Assembly (NCBI GenBank): GCA_021776825.1
Contig: JAJFFG010000038.1
Span: 62,001 to 126,000 of the forward strand
Direction of reading: 5' to 3'
Source of the DNA: Planctomycetota bacterium
GTDB taxonomy: Bacteria; Planctomycetota; JAJSAM01; JAJVHW01
Length of the DNA: 64,000 bases
Shown: in pieces, positions 8,349 through 16,925 of the stretch
Layout of the letters: every line of letters begins with the position of its first letter
Numbering within the stretch: the stretch's first letter is position 1
Notes under the pieces: model-generated
Seen by the model: the letters and a program-made list of their open reading frames with translations, nothing else
What the model was told of the DNA's origin: nothing
The model's database searches: none
Position numbers and translations under genes: made by a program

Positions 8349-8684
8349 GTGTCCCCCTTCGCCTGTCCCGCCTGTTCAGAGATCCTGACGTGGCGTCAGC
8401 GCGCGGCGCTCAGTTCGCGGGTGCTCGGGCGACGGCTCGTCACCGAGTGTCCGCACTGCAGCGCGCGCATCGCTTGGGCGGAGCGTCCGTGGCGCGTCGT
8501 CTGGATCGGCACGTGGACGAGCCTTGTCGGCTGCCTGCTCGGTCTCTGGGTGCTCGTGCCCGCTCTGTTCGAGGGAGGAGAGATCACGAGCCCGCTCAAG
8601 TGGGTCATGCTGGTCACGCTCGTGATCGGATGTGGCGTGCTCTGCTGGGGCACGCTCAGCCTGCTCCACATCGTGCGCGACTGA
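8349..8684 (+). CDS. Small zinc-ribbon membrane protein
   Basis: 111 aa with a GTG start. The N-terminus has two Cys pairs (CPAC and CPHC, about 30 residues apart) typical of a zinc ribbon. Two transmembrane helices follow: VVWIGTWTSLVGCLLGLWVLVPALF and WVMLVTLVIGCGVLCWGTLSLLHIV. The function is unknown; proteins of this shape are common single-gene membrane hypotheticals. It is divergent from the zincin-like gene, with about 70 bases between the starts. Confidence 0.7.
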   Translation: MSPFACPACSEILTWRQRAALSSRVLGRRLVTECPHCSARIAWAERPWRVVWIGTWTSLVGCLLGLWVLVPALFEGGEITSPLKWVMLVTLVIGCGVLCWGTLSLLHIVRD

Positions 8685-8764
8685 GGTCACGTCCGCGGGT
8701 CAGGAGTGCGCGACGAGCTCGCGCGTCCCGTCGTGACCGGGGCGAACCGGACTAGACTTCCGGC

Positions 8765-10411
8765 ATGCGTCGCATCCTGCTCGGACTCGTCATCATCGTG
8801 GTCGCGGGCCTCGCTGTCGCGCAGGACGCAGGGGCGCCCGCGCCGGGGCTGCCGGACGGGCCGACGTGGGGACGCGGTCGCTTCCAGCCGGAGGCGGCGA
8901 ACGTGCTGTTCGCGACCGGTGACGGCTGCGCGCTCTGTCACAGCGCAGCGCCCAAGGCGAGTGCGATGCGGACGGCCACGGGCGACGACGCGTCACCCCA
9001 CGGACTCTGGCGCGCGACGATGATGGCGAACGCGTTCCGCGATCCCTACTGGCGCGCGAAGGTCGCGCAGGAGGTCGCGGCCGCGCCGGAGAAGAAGGTC
9101 GAGATCGAAGCGCTCTGCCTCCGCTGCCACGGCCCCATGGTGAGCCACACGGCACGCATCGCGGGCGAGGAGCAGCCCCCCATCGCGACGGCGGCCGCCG
9201 ATCCGCTCGCGCAGGACGGAGTGTCGTGCACGGTCTGTCATCAGGCACACCCCGACAACCTCGGCACCGCGGAGAGCTTCTCGGGTCGACTCGACATCCG
9301 CCCCGGCCGGCGCATCTTCGGTCCGTACGAGGAGCCGTCGACGACGCCGATGCGCGCACACTCCGCGTTCACACCAGAGCACGGAGGACACGTCCAGGAC
9401 TCGGCCCTCTGCGGGGCATGCCACACGTTGTTCACGAAGCCAGGTCCCGACGCTGCGCCGTTCCCCGAGCAGACGCCGTATCTCGAGTGGCGCAACAGCG
9501 CGTACACCGACGAGAGCGGCCGCACCGAGACGTCACGCACCTGCCAGGAGTGCCACATGGTCGACATCGGGACGGCGCGCATCGCACGCAACCCGATGGG
9601 GCGCGACTTCAACATCGCGACGCGGCCGAACGTGCGTGCCCACGGGTTCCTGGGCGGCAACGCGTTCATGCTCGATCTGCTTGCCGCGAACCGGGACGAG
9701 CTCGGCGTGACGGCGCCGCAGGAGGCGCTCGAGCGTTCGGCGGCGGCGACGCGTCGCTTCCTGCGCGACGATGCGGCATCGATCGAGATCTCGTCGCCGA
9801 CTCGCGCGGATGGGCGGCTCTCGTTCGACGTGACGGTCGTCAACAAGACGGGCCACAAGCTGCCGACCGCGTACCCCGCCCGCCGGCTGTGGCTCCGCGT
9901 CCAGGTACGCGCGGGACGGAGCGTGGTGTGGGAGTCGGGCGGCGTGGACGACGACGGACGACTCCGCAGCCGGAGCGACACGGCGCATCGCGACATCGTG
10001 GACGCGAGGGATCAGGTGCAGGTCTGGGAATGCCGGGCGATCGATGGCACGGGCGCCGAGACGACGCTGCTCCACGCGATGGCCGGCTACGCGAAGGACG
10101 ATCGCCTGCTGCCACTCGGGTGGCGCGCCGACGGGCCACACGCGGATCAGACACGACCGGTCGGCGTCGACGGCGACGACGACTTCGGTCCCGGTCGCGA
10201 CACGGTCTCGTACCGCGCCGCGCTGCCGGACGACGCCCCCGACGAGTTGCTCGTGGTCGTGTGGCTCCTCTATCAGACCGTGCCACCGGCCTGGGTCGAC
10301 CCGCTGCGACCGATCGATACTCCCGAGACGACGCGCTTCGTCCGCATGTACGACGCGGCGGACAAGACACCGGAGACGCTCGCGCTCGGCACGCGCTTCG
10401 AGGGTCGCTGA
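8765..10411 (+). CDS. Secreted pentahaem cytochrome c
   Basis: 548 aa with signal peptide MRRILLGLVIIVVAGLAVAQ. Five CxxCH haem-binding motifs are visible: CALCH (about 55), CLRCH (118), CTVCH (155), CGACH (216) and CQECH (260). All lie in the first half and fit the cytochrome c554/NrfA-like multihaem superfamily. The second half carries a beta domain introduced by VNKTGHKLPTAYPARRLWLRV, a segment I recognise from other large cytochrome c family proteins. The expected role is periplasmic electron transfer; substrate and partner cannot be read from the sequence. No maturation genes are nearby. It is followed 30 bases later by the MscS gene. Confidence 0.9.
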   Translation: MRRILLGLVIIVVAGLAVAQDAGAPAPGLPDGPTWGRGRFQPEAANVLFATGDGCALCHSAAPKASAMRTATGDDASPHGLWRATMMANAFRDPYWRAKVAQEVAAAPEKKVEIEALCLRCHGPMVSHTARIAGEEQPPIATAAADPLAQDGVSCTVCHQAHPDNLGTAESFSGRLDIRPGRRIFGPYEEPSTTPMRAHSAFTPEHGGHVQDSALCGACHTLFTKPGPDAAPFPEQTPYLEWRNSAYTDESGRTETSRTCQECHMVDIGTARIARNPMGRDFNIATRPNVRAHGFLGGNAFMLDLLAANRDELGVTAPQEALERSAAATRRFLRDDAASIEISSPTRADGRLSFDVTVVNKTGHKLPTAYPARRLWLRVQVRAGRSVVWESGGVDDDGRLRSRSDTAHRDIVDARDQVQVWECRAIDGTGAETTLLHAMAGYAKDDRLLPLGWRADGPHADQTRPVGVDGDDDFGPGRDTVSYRAALPDDAPDELLVVVWLLYQTVPPAWVDPLRPIDTPETTRFVRMYDAADKTPETLALGTRFEGR

Positions 10412-10441
10412 CGGACCCCACCGATAGGGTGTCGCGCGACG

Positions 10442-11521
10442 ATGGGTGAGCAGCTCGACGCACTCCTGACGAACCTGGCCGACCTGGTGCCGTTCCTGAT
10501 CGTGGCGGCGCTGGTCGCGCTCTGCCTGATTGCGCTGCGGTGGGCGCTGCACCGCGGCCAGATCGCCGACAGTGACGCGCGCGTCGGACGTTCGCTGCTC
10601 CTGCTCGGTGGCGTGTGCGTCGGCGTGGTCGTCCTGATCATGGCCCTGCCCGAGAAGGCGCCACGTGACGCGCTGCTGAGTTTCTTCGGTGTGCTGCTCA
10701 CCGCCGTGATCGCGCTCTCGTCGACGACGTTCGTGTCGAACGCGATGGCCGGATTGATGTTGCGGGCCGTTGGCAACTTCCGACCCGGCGACTTCGTCCG
10801 AGTCGGCGAGCACTTCGGCCGAGTGACGGAACGCGAGTGGTTCCACATCGAGATCCAGACGGAAGATCGCGACCTGACCACGATCCCGAACATGGTGCTC
10901 GTGACGCAGCCGGTCAGCGTCGTCCGCCATTCGGGAACGATCGTCTCGGCGACGGTCTCCCTCGGCTACGACGTCCCGCATGCACGCGTCCAGCCGGTCA
11001 TGGTGCGCGCCGCGAACGGGACGGGACTGACGGACTCGTTCGTGCAGATCCTGGAGCTCGGCGACTTCTCGGTGACCTATCGGATCGCGGGCTTCCTGGG
11101 CGAGGTGAAGCAGTTGCTCACGGCGCGCTCTCGGCTCCGCGTCGCCGTGCTCGACGCGCTCCACGACGCGGATATCGAGATCGTCTCGCCGACGTTCATG
11201 AACCAACGACAGATCGCAGCCGACGTCCCCGTCGTGCCGACCGTGAGGCGGGAGGGCCCCGACGAGGAACTCCCCGCCACGACGGCCGAGGCGATCGTCT
11301 TCGACAAGGCAGAGCGGGCCGCGGAGCTCGAAGCGCTGCGACTGGAGCGCGAGGAGCTCGGGCGCGAGATCCGGGTGCTCGAGGACGAGCTAGGCTCAGC
11401 CGACGACGACACGAAGGACGTCGTGAGCGCTCGGATCCAGGCCAAACGGCAGCGGAAGGAGGGGATCGACGCCCTCTTGCGCGCCTCGGACGCCGGCGGA
11501 GCCGCCGGGCTCAAGGCCTGA
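10442..11521 (+). CDS. MscS-family mechanosensitive channel
   Basis: 359 aa. Three hydrophobic helices (PFLIVAALVALCLIAL, LLLLGGVCVGVVVLIMAL, LLSFFGVLLTAVIALSSTTFVSNAMAGLMLRAV) are followed by FRPGDFVRVGEHFGRVTE. This is the hallmark junction of the pore-lining TM3 with the MscS beta domain. The alpha/beta domain continues to about residue 280. A charged coiled coil (AERAAELEALRLEREELGREIRVLEDEL) forms an unusual C-terminal extension. The role is a pressure-relief channel in the inner membrane under hypo-osmotic shock. Only a short gap separates it from the cytochrome gene, so co-transcription is possible. Confidence 0.88.
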   Translation: MGEQLDALLTNLADLVPFLIVAALVALCLIALRWALHRGQIADSDARVGRSLLLLGGVCVGVVVLIMALPEKAPRDALLSFFGVLLTAVIALSSTTFVSNAMAGLMLRAVGNFRPGDFVRVGEHFGRVTEREWFHIEIQTEDRDLTTIPNMVLVTQPVSVVRHSGTIVSATVSLGYDVPHARVQPVMVRAANGTGLTDSFVQILELGDFSVTYRIAGFLGEVKQLLTARSRLRVAVLDALHDADIEIVSPTFMNQRQIAADVPVVPTVRREGPDEELPATTAEAIVFDKAERAAELEALRLEREELGREIRVLEDELGSADDDTKDVVSARIQAKRQRKEGIDALLRASDAGGAAGLKA

Positions 11522-11657
11522 GCGAACGCACTCGGCGTACGCGGCGCTCGTCGCCGGAACGCGACCGTCAACGTCGTCCCAGGTTCTTGCGAGTCGCGGG
11601 CTTACGCGATCTGCGACCCTGCGGCTGACTGCCTCGATTCGTTCCGCCGGCTCCACC

Positions 11658-11666
11658 GGGGGGGGG
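11658..11666 (+). other. Run of nine G 28 bases upstream of the glyA start
   Basis: An uninterrupted G9 tract sits between the MscS stop and the glyA ribosome-binding site (AAGGAG). Long mononucleotide runs are rare and slip during replication. Here it lies in the leader or promoter area rather than in a frame. Confidence 0.6.
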
Positions 11667-11693
11667 TAGATTCGCTCGGCTCAAGGAGTCCCC

Positions 11694-12938
11694 ATGATCC
11701 GGCTGTCCCTCTGCGCCGATCGACTCACGCGCTCGCTCGCCGACGTCGACCCCGAAGTTGCCCGAATCGTTCAGGAAGAGGACTGGCGCCAGCGGCGTGG
11801 TCTGCAGCTGATCGCGTCGGAGAATCTGGTCAGCGCCGCGGTCCGCGAGGCCGTCGGCTCCGTCCTGACCGACAAGTACGCCGAGGGCCGCCCCGGGCGT
11901 CGCTACTACGCCGGCTGCGAGTTCGCGGATCAGGTCGAGCAGCTGGCCGAAGCGCGAGCTCGCGAGGTGTTCGACACGGACTACCAGGTCAACGTGCAGC
12001 CCCACTCGGGCACGTCCGCCAACCTGTCGGTGTTCCTCGCCGTGATGAAGCCCGGCGACCGGATCCTCTCCATGGATCTCGCCATGGGCGGGCACCTCTC
12101 GCACGGCTCCCCGTACAACGCGTCGGGCAAGCTCTACGAGCCGTCGTTCTATGGCGTGGACAAGGAGAGCGAGCGGATCGACTACGACGAGGTCGCCCGC
12201 ATCGCCCGCGAGGTGCGCCCGCGCATCCTCGTCGCGGGTGCGTCGGCGTACCCGCGGCAGATCGACTTCGCGCCGTTCGCGGCGATCGCGAAGGAGGTGG
12301 ACGCGCTTCTCCTCGCCGACATGTCGCACATCGCCGGGCTGGTCGCCGCGGGTGAGCACCCGTCGCCGTTCGGCCACGCGGACATCGTGACGACGACCAC
12401 GCACAAGACGCTCCGCGGCCCGCGCGGCGGACTCGTCTTCTGCCGCGACGCGTGGAAGAAGCGCATCCACTCCGCGATCTTCCCCGGCACGCAGGGCGGT
12501 CCGCTGATGCACCAGATCGCCGGCAAGGCCGTGGCACTCAAGGAGGCCGCCGAGCCCGCCTTCGTCGCGTATCAGCGCCAGGTTCGCGCGAACGCACGGG
12601 TTCTGGCCGAGGTGCTCGTCGAGCGCGGCTACCGCATCGTCAGCGGCGGCACGGACAACCACCTCGTGCTCGTCGATCTCTGCGAGCGGATGACCGGTGC
12701 CGAGGCAGAGACCGCGCTGCGAGAGCACCACATCTACGTGAACAAGAACCTGATCCCGTTCGATCCGCTCCCATCGTCGAAGTGCAGCGGCATCCGCGTC
12801 GGCACGCCGGCAATGACGTCGCGCGGACTCGACGAGAACGACTTCCGCAGCGTCGCCAATCTGATCGCCGACATCCTGGCCGGCGAGTCCGTCGAGGTAG
12901 CGGAGCGCGTCGGCGCTCTCTGCGGCGAGGCCGAGTAG
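11694..12938 (+). CDS. glyA: Serine hydroxymethyltransferase
   Basis: 414 aa, a normal SHMT length. The enzyme converts serine and tetrahydrofolate to glycine and 5,10-methylene-tetrahydrofolate, a PLP-dependent cytoplasmic reaction feeding one-carbon metabolism. Key motifs are LIASENLVS, DKYAEGRPGRRYYAGCEFAD, VQPHSGTSAN, the PLP-lysine segment TTTTHKTLRGPRGG (Lys about 238), IFPGTQGGPL and SGIRVGTPAMTSRG. AAGGAG lies five bases before the ATG, the best ribosome-binding site in this part of the window. A G9 run is just upstream. A small membrane-protein gene begins 13 bases after the stop. Confidence 0.97.
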   Translation: MIRLSLCADRLTRSLADVDPEVARIVQEEDWRQRRGLQLIASENLVSAAVREAVGSVLTDKYAEGRPGRRYYAGCEFADQVEQLAEARAREVFDTDYQVNVQPHSGTSANLSVFLAVMKPGDRILSMDLAMGGHLSHGSPYNASGKLYEPSFYGVDKESERIDYDEVARIAREVRPRILVAGASAYPRQIDFAPFAAIAKEVDALLLADMSHIAGLVAAGEHPSPFGHADIVTTTTHKTLRGPRGGLVFCRDAWKKRIHSAIFPGTQGGPLMHQIAGKAVALKEAAEPAFVAYQRQVRANARVLAEVLVERGYRIVSGGTDNHLVLVDLCERMTGAEAETALREHHIYVNKNLIPFDPLPSSKCSGIRVGTPAMTSRGLDENDFRSVANLIADILAGESVEVAERVGALCGEAE

Positions 12939-12951
12939 CCGACCTCGACAT

Positions 12952-13362
12952 ATGCGCGAGGACGCGGCCCCACGGCGCCCGTCCGAGACGTTCGATGCCC
13001 GCACCGGACACGCGTTTCGGCGACGTGTGGGCCTGTGGATCGGCGCCTCGCTTGCGGGCGTTGGGGCGTTGGTCGTCTCGCTGCTCCTCGTGGCCGAGGG
13101 GCTCAGTGCTCTCGGGGTCGATCCGCCCGCGATGGTGACCCGGATCATCGGTCGGGATCTGGCGCTGGCGGCATTCCCTGCCGTCCTCGCGGCCGCGCTC
13201 GGCGGCGTCAACGTGACGTTCGATCTGCAGGGTCGGAAGACGCCCCTGCTCCCGATCGAGTTCAGTTCCGGCGAACGCCGTATCGCTGAGTGGGCGCGCA
13301 CCGTCGCCGCGGTGTCGATCGGCACCTGGTTCTTCGTCGTGTTCGTGGTGCAGGCGCCGTAG
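12952..13362 (+). CDS. Small membrane protein downstream of glyA
   Basis: 136 aa. Three hydrophobic segments are visible: VGLWIGASLAGVGALVVSLLLVAEGL, DLALAAFPAVLAAALGGVNV and TVAAVSIGTWFFVVFVVQA, with short polar tails. No recognised domain. The 13-base gap after glyA suggests it is carried on the glyA transcript. The start is the first ATG in frame; no strong ribosome-binding site is evident. Confidence 0.65.
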   Translation: MREDAAPRRPSETFDARTGHAFRRRVGLWIGASLAGVGALVVSLLLVAEGLSALGVDPPAMVTRIIGRDLALAAFPAVLAAALGGVNVTFDLQGRKTPLLPIEFSSGERRIAEWARTVAAVSIGTWFFVVFVVQAP

Positions 13363-13501
13363 CGGACGCCCTGACGCGCGTCTTCGGCAGGCGCCCGCGC
13401 GGCGCGCCGAGCGGCACGTAGCACCGCGCCCGCGGCTCGCTGGAGGCGACGCTCGAGTTCGCGATGTAACCTTCGCCCTTCCCGCACGTCTTCCCCCCAA
13501 T

Positions 13502-13528
13502 GGGTGGGTGGGAAGTTGGGCGGGTGGG
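13502..13528 (+). other. Putative G-quadruplex tract between convergent genes
   Basis: Six runs of three G occur in 27 bases (GGGTGGGTGGGAAGTTGGGCGGGTGGG), enough for a stable intramolecular quadruplex on the + strand. It lies in the 200-base gap between the convergent genes ending at 13362 and 13566, where it could block or pause polymerase. The rest of that gap holds no gene I can support. Confidence 0.5.
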
Positions 13529-13565
13529 TCGTGCGCACCCGGGCGCCCGCGCGCGAGAGACGGCG

Positions 13566-15254
13566 TCAACGCGACGTGCGCAGGACGGTGATCTCGACCG
13601 TCGTCTGCGCTGCATCGAACGCTCCGATGGCCACGCCCAGTCGTGACGCCGGCTCGCAGCCCGGCGCGTCGACCTCGATGTCGTAGTGGCCGGCCCCCGG
13701 CAGCTGAACGAACCCCGAGTCGAGATCCGAGCCCCCCATCCAAACGGTCCCTGCAACCACCGGCTCCGACTCGCCGGAGCGCACGACGCGCACCTTCGAG
13801 CGCGCCACACGGACGCGCTCGCCCGACGCATCGACCAGCCGCAGATGCACCCAGCTGATCCGTGGCAAGACGACCTGCATCGATGTCGATCCGGGCTCGG
13901 TCTGCACCTCGACATCGAATGGAAGGCACGGTCGACCCGTCGGCGCCCGGGCGCGAATCGTGTGAGCTCCGGGTCGCGCGTGGGCAAACGTAAAGCGTCC
14001 GTCGGCGTCGCTGACGCGACGTCCGTAGACACCTCCCAGGCCGTCGGCGTGCAGCGTCACGAACGCCCGCTCGACCGGCGTTCCATCGGCTCGCACCACC
14101 ACGCCCGAGATCGGCTCTCCTCGATCGAGGACGATGTCACCGAGGTCCCGCACGCCGGTCTGCGTCGCCGCGCCGCGCTTCACGGCTCCGGCCTCTGCCG
14201 CCCCACCCTCTGCGGCGCCGCCCTGCAACGCCGGCAGCGGGATGCGCTGCGGCACGAACTCCCCGTGCATCACGATGATCTGGGCGCCGGGAGGCGGCGC
14301 TCCCTTGAACGAGAAGCGCCCCTCGGCATCGGTCTTCGTGCGTGGCCTCTCGTTCTCCGCCATCCGGATCCACGCATCGGAGACGGCTGCTCCCGCGACG
14401 TCGATGCAGCGCCCACGGATCGTCTCTGAACGCAGCCGCAGCTCGAGATACGGCTGCCGCTCGAGCTCGTCGCGCGCGAACCGGAACGAGGTGGTGGCCA
14501 TCACGTTCACTTCGTTCGGTCGCGGCGGAACCACGAAGGCCGAGATCACGACCGACGCGAGCGCACGCGTGGGCAGCGGCGGGAGCACGAACTGCCCCTC
14601 CTTTCCCGCGTGGCCGTCGAGTCGGAGCCACGCGCCGTCCGCTCCGACCGTCGAGAGCGTGATCGAGGCCCCCGGCACGCGCCGGCCGCTGGGGTCGAAC
14701 ACAACTCCGCTCAGGGAGATCGCCGGAGCGATGACGATGGTGCGCGTCGTCTCGGAACTCGCCGGGAGGTTCACGACAACGGGGAACGAGGCTGCCCCAC
14801 CGTCTTCCGCGCGCACGCCCACGTACTGCGGAGGTGGGATCTCGAGACGGGCGCGGCCGGAGCCATCCGTGGTGGCTGTCCATGCGGCCACGGACCGCTC
14901 CGCGAACGCGATCATGGCGGCCCAGGGCTGCACATCGACGCGAGCACCGCCGACCGGCGTGCCGTCGACGCGGACGACGTCGACGAACAGGATGGCGGCG
15001 CTGTCAGGTGGGGCCGGTAGTGGAGGAGGCTCGACCGGTCTGCCCCGGGGGGCCGGGGCATCGGGAGGAACTCGGACGCGTGGCGAGAGCGGTCCGGCGT
15101 CGTCCCACTCCGCGGTGGGCTCCGGGGCGAGCGGGTCCGGCGAATCGAACAGCCAGGGCCCCGTCGCCCAGTGGCCGAGAAACATCGCGAAGACGACGCC
15201 CACCAGCAGGAGCGCTGCGAGGACCACGATCACGACGACTGCGCGACGCATCAT
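13566..15254 (-). CDS. Membrane-anchored CarboxypepD_reg-like protein
   Basis: 562 aa. Signal anchor VVVIVVLAALLLVGVVFAMFLG, then a Pro/Asp-rich linker (PPDAPAPRGRPVEPPPLPAPP). Several beta-sandwich repeats follow: VVRVDGTPVGGARVDV, LSGVVFDPSGRRVPGASITL, IRGRCIDVAGAAVSDAWIRM and ISGVVVRADGTPVERAFVTL. A low-complexity Gly/Ala insertion (LQGGAAEGGAAEAGAVKRG) separates the third and fourth repeats. The likely role is extracellular scaffold or binding. The stop is about 20 bases beyond the start of the lipoprotein gene's 3' end at 15274, so the two minus-strand genes may be co-transcribed. Confidence 0.85.
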   Translation of the reverse strand: MMRRAVVVIVVLAALLLVGVVFAMFLGHWATGPWLFDSPDPLAPEPTAEWDDAGPLSPRVRVPPDAPAPRGRPVEPPPLPAPPDSAAILFVDVVRVDGTPVGGARVDVQPWAAMIAFAERSVAAWTATTDGSGRARLEIPPPQYVGVRAEDGGAASFPVVVNLPASSETTRTIVIAPAISLSGVVFDPSGRRVPGASITLSTVGADGAWLRLDGHAGKEGQFVLPPLPTRALASVVISAFVVPPRPNEVNVMATTSFRFARDELERQPYLELRLRSETIRGRCIDVAGAAVSDAWIRMAENERPRTKTDAEGRFSFKGAPPPGAQIIVMHGEFVPQRIPLPALQGGAAEGGAAEAGAVKRGAATQTGVRDLGDIVLDRGEPISGVVVRADGTPVERAFVTLHADGLGGVYGRRVSDADGRFTFAHARPGAHTIRARAPTGRPCLPFDVEVQTEPGSTSMQVVLPRISWVHLRLVDASGERVRVARSKVRVVRSGESEPVVAGTVWMGGSDLDSGFVQLPGAGHYDIEVDAPGCEPASRLGVAIGAFDAAQTTVEITVLRTSR

Positions 15255-15273
15255 CGCAGCATACCGGGACCGA

Positions 15274-16257
15274 TCAGTCGCCAGGCGGCGCGAGCGGAAT
15301 GTCGTGGAACGAGTACGTCCCGTCCTCGAAGCGCCAACGAACCGGGAGGTCGAGGGAGATCGTCACGGGGTAGGCAATGAGCGGAGTCGAGATCGCCGCG
15401 TCCCCGACCGGCGCGGGGACGAAGCCCACGGACGTCGAGCCCCCGCTCCCACCGCCGCCCCTGTTAGAGAGCTGACGACCGTTCGCGTCCATCACCCGAA
15501 CCGCCGATCCCGCCCAACGATGGTGGAGTCCGTCCGGCAGCGCTCGGCCGCCCTCGGCGCGCCATTGCCGGGGCGACTCGTCCGTCTCGGCGAATGAGAC
15601 GCTCACGCTGCCCTCGTCCGCCCCGACGCCCACCGCAAACGGCCCCAGGCGATGATCGGAGTACGCGCCGATCCCCAGCGGGCGCAGCTCGCGGCGCGTC
15701 CACTCCTCGACGTGCACGAGATGAACGTCGACCTCGAGATCGCGCAATCCGCGGTGCGAGCGTCCGGCGAGATCGATGCCGCTCGTGGAGAGCGACTGGG
15801 CGCCGAAGTGCACAGTCGGAAACTGGCGCGGGTACGTCAGTTCGGTGCCGTCGGTCGTGACGTAGCGCCGCACGACGTGCTGCGCCCATCGGACAAGGAC
15901 GTCGGGATCGTACGGCGCCATCTGGAGCTGCACTGCGAGCTGCGGTCCGGCTTCACGCGCCTCCTGCGCACAGCGGACGAGCACGACCCGATGACGCCCT
16001 GACCTCGTCGGCGCCGACGGCAGGCCTTCGAGCCACTCGTGCATCATCCGCTGTGCCGTCGACCTGGCGTCGGCGTCCGTCTCAGCCTCGGCGGCGATCG
16101 ATGCGGGCGTCGGCGGCGGCTCGGGCGCCGGTGCGCGCGGTCGACGAACCATGCGGGTCGGTCGGGGCCGAGGCGGCGGCGGGGACATCGTGCAGGCGCT
16201 GAGGAACACGGTCTCCACAAGGAGCAATGGGGCGGCAAGCGAGGCGGCGAGGCGCAT
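15274..16257 (-). CDS. Predicted lipoprotein of unknown function
   Basis: 327 aa from the ATG at 16257. The track start at 16332 lies inside the padR promoter and is rejected. The sequence MRLAASLAAPLLLVETVFLSAC is a lipoprotein signal with lipobox LSAC. A Pro/Arg-rich spacer (SPPPPRPRPTRMVRRPRAPAPEPPP) follows, and then a mostly beta C-terminal region (TVHFGAQSLSTSGIDL; LEVDVHLVHVEEWTRRE; AVGVGADEGSVSVSF) with a Gly/Ser-rich turn NRGGGGSGG. No known domain. It is divergent from padR, with the promoter between them. Confidence 0.72.
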   Translation of the reverse strand: MRLAASLAAPLLLVETVFLSACTMSPPPPRPRPTRMVRRPRAPAPEPPPTPASIAAEAETDADARSTAQRMMHEWLEGLPSAPTRSGRHRVVLVRCAQEAREAGPQLAVQLQMAPYDPDVLVRWAQHVVRRYVTTDGTELTYPRQFPTVHFGAQSLSTSGIDLAGRSHRGLRDLEVDVHLVHVEEWTRRELRPLGIGAYSDHRLGPFAVGVGADEGSVSVSFAETDESPRQWRAEGGRALPDGLHHRWAGSAVRVMDANGRQLSNRGGGGSGGSTSVGFVPAPVGDAAISTPLIAYPVTISLDLPVRWRFEDGTYSFHDIPLAPPGD

Positions 16258-16325
16258 GGGTCGGCCTTCATCATCTCCGGACGAGCTCCGCCCGTCACGC
16301 CACGATTCAGGCTCGAAGATGGCGC

Positions 16326-16358
16326 TTGACACTACGTTTCGTAATACTACGATTCGTA
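16326..16358 (+). promoter_or_regulatory. padR promoter with two palindromic operator half-repeats; leaderless start
   Basis: TTGACA (16326-16331) is separated by 16 bases from TACGAT (16348-16353), a near-consensus sigma-70 promoter. Its predicted start point lies one or two bases before the padR ATG at 16362, and no ribosome-binding site is present, so the mRNA is probably leaderless. Two copies of an 11-base palindrome, TACGTTTCGTA (16333-16343) and TACGATTCGTA (16348-16358), are phased 15 bases apart. They cover the spacer and the -10 box, a natural autorepressor site. The block is notably AT-rich for this genome. Confidence 0.75.
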
Positions 16359-16361
16359 ACC

Positions 16362-16922
16362 ATGGTGGCGGGAAGGGTGTCTCGACTGGGTCTGGTGCTC
16401 CTCGGTCTCCTCGACCGAGAGGCGCGGGCGGGGTACGACCTCGTCAAGCTGTTCGCCGAGACCCCGATGGGTCACTTCTCGGATAGCCCCGGTGCGATCT
16501 ACCCGGCCCTCAAGCGGCTGGAGGCGCTCGGCCTGGTCACCGGCGCCGACCACGACACCGACGCGGGCCGCCGACGTCGCGTCTACCGCGTCACCGACGC
16601 AGGTCGCGAGCGACTCCTCGCCTGGCTTCGACAGCCGGTCACGCGCGCCGAGATGCAGCGTCGCGAGGGCGAGCTCGCCCTCCGGTTCACGTTCATGGAC
16701 AGCCGCGTACCGACCGAGATCGTCGACGCGTTCCTCCGTAGCTACGAGACGACCGCGATCGAGGTCGCCGATGACCTCGCCGCCTACCTCGACGCTGGTC
16801 GCGGCACGGAGCACGGACGCTTCACGGTCGACCTCGGTCTCCGCAACTATCGCGCGCACGTTGCCTGGGCGCGGGACGTCCGGCGTGAACGCGCGTGGAC
16901 CCTCGTGCGTCAGGAGGCCTGA
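16362..16922 (+). CDS. PadR-family transcriptional repressor
   Basis: 186 aa. The winged-helix N-terminus LGLVLLGLLDREARAGYDLVKLFAETPMGHFSDSPGAIYPALKRLEALGLVTG is classic PadR, with the wing RRRRVYRVTDAGRERLLAWL. The C-terminal helical half is the Vir_act_alpha_C-type dimerisation and ligand region. The ATG at 16362 is chosen because it sits directly after the promoter; the track start at 16227 reads through the promoter. It is the first gene of a tight operon with an ABC-F protein (3-base gap) and a lipoprotein (overlap). PadR proteins often repress drug-response genes, which fits an ABC-F partner. Confidence 0.9.
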   Translation: MVAGRVSRLGLVLLGLLDREARAGYDLVKLFAETPMGHFSDSPGAIYPALKRLEALGLVTGADHDTDAGRRRRVYRVTDAGRERLLAWLRQPVTRAEMQRREGELALRFTFMDSRVPTEIVDAFLRSYETTAIEVADDLAAYLDAGRGTEHGRFTVDLGLRNYRAHVAWARDVRRERAWTLVRQEA

Positions 16923-16925
16923 ACG

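Noticed and set aside
11568-13538. 656-aa minus-strand ORF over glyA and the following gene
   Set aside because: It is the antisense of a perfect serine hydroxymethyltransferase. Its translation is Arg/Ala/Gly-rich with no motif; its length only reflects GC-rich codon use.
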